Positions 44,997 through 47,034 of a stretch of 47,034 nucleotides of DNA are shown here, piece after piece; the stretch's first letter is position 1; every line of letters begins with the position of its first letter. The notes below the pieces were generated by a model, which did no database searches, was not told the DNA's origin, and saw nothing but the letters and a program-made list of their open reading frames with translations. Both the position numbers and the translations under genes were made by a program. Source of the DNA: Clostridia bacterium (GTDB lineage: Bacteria > Bacillota > Clostridia > Lachnospirales > Anaerotignaceae); NCBI GenBank assembly GCA_009929735.1, contig RZZU01000020.1:1-47034 (forward strand). The letters are read 5' to 3'.

Positions 44997-45776
44997 TTAA
45001 GGGATTTGAATTTCTCCCTTTAAATATAAAACTGCACTTCCTTCAATGCGCACTGTATTTCCTATCACATGGCAAATCAACTGTGCGGTTCTAGGGGAAA
45101 GCTGTAAGGACAAAAGCCTGCTTTTTTTCAACCGAGAAGCCCAGAAAGGGGCAAGAATACAATTAGAAGAACCAGTTGCCATATCTTCGTTTACACCTAG
45201 TTTTGGGAAGAAACAACGAGAAACAAAGTCGGTATCTGTCCCTTTTGCAGTAACAATTACGCCAAGCCCTTGGGAAAGATGCTTCATTTTCTCAAAATTT
45301 GGCTTAATATTTTGCACTTCCTTTGGAGAGTCCAACAGGAAAAATAAATCACGGGAAACAAAACTCTCCCTTGGTTTGATTCCTAAAATATCCTCAATTT
45401 CTTCTATCTCTTGAAGTGGGGTATAAGAAAAAGCGGAGGTATGAAGGTTGTATTTGTTTCCGTTGCATAGAACCTTTAGCTGTCCGCCTTTTGTCTCAAA
45501 ATGGATAGAGTGTCCATCCATAGTTAAAAAATGATGGATGACGTAGGCGGCACCCAGAGCTGCATGAAGACAAAAGGGGACTTCTTTTATTGGCGTAAAA
45601 AATCGAAGGGAGTAGGTGCTACCTGTTTTTTGGACAAAGGCAGTTTCAGAGTATCTATTTTCTTCCGCAATTTTTTGCATTAGCGTATCAGTTAATGCAT
45701 TTTTTAAGATACAGATGCCTGTTGGATTTCCTGAAAAGAGGGAATCTGTGAATGTGTCCACTATGTAGTAGTCCAT
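44997..45776 (-). CDS. PhzF family isomerase/epimerase
   Basis: This 259-residue protein belongs to the PhzF family, with two similar alpha/beta halves. The catalytic glutamate is Glu44 in NRYSETAFVQ; FTPIKEVPFCLHAALGAAYV and EDMATGSSNCILAP are the paired active-site loops. PhzF members isomerise or epimerise small metabolites, and most substrates are unknown. AAAGGAG precedes the ATG. It lies 15 bases after thiW and is therefore under the thiW leader RNA, which raises the question whether its substrate is linked to thiamin or its precursors; the sequence itself does not show this. Confidence 0.85.
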   Translation of the reverse strand: MDYYIVDTFTDSLFSGNPTGICILKNALTDTLMQKIAEENRYSETAFVQKTGSTYSLRFFTPIKEVPFCLHAALGAAYVIHHFLTMDGHSIHFETKGGQLKVLCNGNKYNLHTSAFSYTPLQEIEEIEDILGIKPRESFVSRDLFFLLDSPKEVQNIKPNFEKMKHLSQGLGVIVTAKGTDTDFVSRCFFPKLGVNEDMATGSSNCILAPFWASRLKKSRLLSLQLSPRTAQLICHVIGNTVRIEGSAVLYLKGEIQIP

Positions 45777-45791
45777 GATGAAACGCTCCTT

Positions 45792-46307
45792 TTAGATTTT
45801 TGTACCAAGGGAAGTTTGGATTTTTTGGAGCATACCGTTTTTCTTTAATGTGATTAAAAATAGGTATGCTACACTGCCTCCCATTAAGGTTGCGGTCAGA
45901 AACATAGGTGTGTAAAAAAACAAGGATAAAGAACCCTTTCCCACTAAAAATTTCATAATTGGATAAGAAACGATGGAACCGATGATACCAGTGCCAATCA
46001 CTTCACCGATTACGGCAAACAAAAGGTTTCCTTTTGAAGCACGGTACAAAAGTCCTGACAAAGTAGCCCCAAACACAGCACCTGTCAACGCCAGTGGTGG
46101 AATTCCCAAAAAGAGCATACGAATGATGCCAATGAGTACGGCGTTTAAAAGGGCATACCATGGTCCCATAAAAACGGCACAAACGATATTAATTAAGTGT
46201 GCTGTTGGGCACATCCCCTCAATTCGCAAAAGGGGTGAAATGACGACCCCTATTGCTACCATCATGGAAAGTAATACTAATTTTAATGTGCTGCTGCTTG
46301 TTTTCAT
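45792..46307 (-). CDS. thiW: ThiW-type ECF transporter S component
   Basis: This 171-residue protein has about five membrane helices and matches ThiW, the substrate-binding unit of an ECF transporter for a thiazole precursor of thiamin. MCPTAHLINIVCAVFMGPWY, GIIRMLFLGIPPLALTGAVFGA and GEVIGTGIIGSIVSYPIM are typical. The shared ATPase and T units would be encoded elsewhere. An in-frame TTG at 46325 is rejected because the ATG at 46307 has AAAGGAG eight bases before it. It is preceded by a long leader with two RNA domains and two terminators, including a TPP-riboswitch-like one, which fits the known TPP control of thiW. Confidence 0.85.
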   Translation of the reverse strand: MKTSSSTLKLVLLSMMVAIGVVISPLLRIEGMCPTAHLINIVCAVFMGPWYALLNAVLIGIIRMLFLGIPPLALTGAVFGATLSGLLYRASKGNLLFAVIGEVIGTGIIGSIVSYPIMKFLVGKGSLSLFFYTPMFLTATLMGGSVAYLFLITLKKNGMLQKIQTSLGTKI

Positions 46308-46334
46308 TTTTTTGACTCCTTTCAAAAAGCAAAT

Positions 46335-46370
46335 AAAAAACCCATGAGAAACTCAGGGTATCTCATGGGT
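46335..46370 (-). terminator. Second leader terminator before thiW
   Basis: On the minus strand ACCCATGAGA (46361-46370) pairs perfectly with TCTCATGGGT (46340-46349), followed by six T. It lies just downstream of the TPP-like domain, whose 3' end contains CCCATGGG that could pair with its arms instead, as in a transcription-controlling riboswitch. Confidence 0.85.
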
Positions 46371-46388
46371 ACAAAATATTCATATGAA

Positions 46389-46479
46389 AAATAGCGTTCC
46401 CATGGGAAACCCTTAAATTAAAGGCGGTCGGAACTCAAAAGTTCCCTCTCAACCGAAAACACCGGCTCCCTCGCTATTT
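46389..46479 (-). ncRNA. TPP riboswitch-like domain (THI element), degenerate 3' half
   Basis: On the minus strand the closing stem AAATAGCG/CGCTATTT (46472-46479 with 46389-46396) encloses GGGAGC, a CCGGTGTTTTCGG hairpin, then TTGAGAGGG (46444-46452), which sits where TPP riboswitches have CTGAGA, an optional GGAACT/AGTTCC hairpin (46430-46445), and a 3' TGGGAA like the terminal AGGGA. The conserved CCTGAT...TAAT...GCG segment is replaced by an AT-rich hairpin. The 5' half and its place before thiW support a TPP element; the 3' half makes normal ligand binding uncertain. Confidence 0.55.
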
Positions 46480-46488
46480 GATTGTGAT

Positions 46489-46520
46489 AAAAAAAGGTCT
46501 AGGACGCTCCTCCTCTACCT
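46489..46520 (-). terminator. First leader terminator before thiW
   Basis: On the minus strand AGGT-AG-AGGA and TCCT-AG-ACCT pair around a GGAGCG loop with a tandem AG/AG internal loop, followed by seven T (46489-46495). It begins directly after the closing stem of the upstream RNA domain. Confidence 0.75.
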
Positions 46521-46704
46521 TTGTGAATAAAGAACCAATGAAAAGAACCCCCAAAAAGTTGCCCAAGAAGAACCCCGTGAAATTCTCCTTCGGTGGCAAT
46601 TCGTAATTAGGTTTTGGGGCAAAAGCGTAACTTTTTTTCGTTGTCCGCTCACAAGCTCCACCAATGTACTTTATTCACAAAATAGTTTACAATAACGATT
46701 GTAA
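46521..46704 (-). ncRNA. Unrecognised structured RNA domain in thiW leader
   Basis: On the minus strand a perfect 12-bp stem (46669-46680 with 46521-46532, TTGTGAATAAAG) closes a domain of about 160 bases. Inside are TTGGTGG/CCACCGA (46658-46664 with 46590-46596) and AAGGAGAA/TTCTTCTT (about 46583-46590 with 46565-46572). The segment TTGCCCCAAAA (46612-46623 region) can pair either with GGGCAA (46559-46564) or with TTTTGGGG (46549-46556), an alternative-pairing design. A 7-bp hairpin (46687-46704) precedes the domain near the RNA 5' end. I cannot match it to TPP, SAM, lysine, cobalamin, FMN, glycine or T-box patterns. Confidence 0.5.
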
Positions 46705-46716
46705 TCCATCGTTACA

Positions 46717-46745
46717 AATATAGCATTTTGGGAAAAAATTGTCAA
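46717..46745 (-). promoter_or_regulatory. Sigma-A promoter of the thiW-phzF operon
   Basis: On the minus strand perfect TTGACA (46740-46745), 17 bp, TATATT (46717-46722). RNA would start near 46710, just upstream of the 5' hairpin, giving a leader of about 400 bases. Confidence 0.75.
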
Positions 46746-46762
46746 TAATTAAAAAAGCATTG

Positions 46763-47023
46763 CTATGGTGAAAAAGCATATTGGAAAAGGTAAAACAGAA
46801 AAAATTGGATGGAAGTGAAATAAGGTTGTTTTGGTTCTTGAATTTGATCCAATATTGCACAGACAATATAAGCGGAGGAATGCAAATTCACCAAACCATC
46901 TAAGGAGCCGCTGTTTATTTCCGTGCACACATCTGGATAACGTATAATTAATTTCGCAAATTCATTTTCATAAAAATAGACATGGTCTATAGCCGTTTGG
47001 TAAAATAAAGTCACCACAACCAA
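46763..47023 (-). CDS. Small hypothetical frame at the window edge
   Basis: An open frame of 86 codons starts after an in-frame TGA at 47027-47029; possible starts are TTG or GTG codons without a clear ribosome site. The protein sequence is not low-complexity (for example FAKLIIRYPDVCTEINSGSL) and resembles a real protein piece more than random translation, but I do not recognise it. It may be the 3' remnant of a gene broken by a frameshift beyond the window. It ends just before the thiW promoter. Confidence 0.25.
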   Translation of the reverse strand: MVVVTLFYQTAIDHVYFYENEFAKLIIRYPDVCTEINSGSLDGLVNLHSSAYIVCAILDQIQEPKQPYFTSIQFFLFYLFQYAFSP

Positions 47024-47034
47024 ATCTCACAAAG

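Noticed and set aside
46496..46520. AGGTAGAGG, which resembles the 5' conserved end of lysine riboswitches
   Set aside because: The rest of the lysine aptamer is absent, and this piece pairs with TCCTAGACCT to form a terminator.
1..47034. CRISPR arrays, tRNA or rRNA genes, prophage or integrase genes, toxin-antitoxin pairs
   Set aside because: No spaced direct repeats, RNA-gene motifs or characteristic proteins were seen anywhere in the window.

Overview
The window looks like the chromosome of a low-GC, Gram-positive, spore-forming anaerobe of the class Clostridia, most likely in or near Lachnospirales (inferred from content; no rRNA is present). Pointers are a PolC-type polymerase III, a csp-sleC spore-germination operon, bifunctional AdhE, AGGAGG-type ribosome sites, intrinsic terminators with U-tracts, several TTG starts, and the order dprA-topA-rpsB-tsf-pyrH-frr-uppS-cdsA-dxr-rseP-ispG-polC.

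Left part (1-6.7 kb): an IscR-like Rrf2 regulator and a YbaK/EbsC deacylase on the minus strand, then a plus-strand five-gene operon (adenylation enzyme, GNAT, acyl carrier protein, MBOAT, SGNH protein). This resembles the dltABCD machinery that puts D-alanine esters on cell-surface polymers, with a GNAT added and DltD replaced by another SGNH protein.

6.7-15.7 kb: a divergent Fe/Mn superoxide dismutase-like gene, a permease-asnB operon facing a LysR gene, and a large adhE with a long, structured upstream region and a possible Rex site. 15.7-22.7 kb: a minus-strand germination operon, namely a small unknown gene, three subtilisin-like Csp proteases with intact triads, and the cortex hydrolase SleC. 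In related clostridia Csp proteases activate pro-SleC, so the last four genes form one cascade. 23.2-27.6 kb: YeiH-type transporter with divergent LysR, a YoaK-type membrane protein, and comM.

27.7-44.1 kb: the conserved housekeeping block: DNA processing (dprA), topoisomerase I, ribosomal protein S2, EF-Ts, UMP kinase, ribosome recycling factor, undecaprenyl-PP synthase, CDP-DAG synthase, two MEP-pathway isoprenoid genes (dxr, ispG), the RseP site-2 protease and PolC. 44.1-45.0 kb holds a decayed IS256-type transposase. 45.0-46.8 kb is a thiW-phzF operon with an unusually long leader: an RNA domain I do not recognise with its own terminator, followed by a TPP-riboswitch-like domain with a second terminator.

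The observations most worth following are the two-domain thiW leader, the GNAT-containing Dlt-like operon, and the csp operon with its unknown first gene. No CRISPR array, tRNA, rRNA, prophage or intact mobile element was found.
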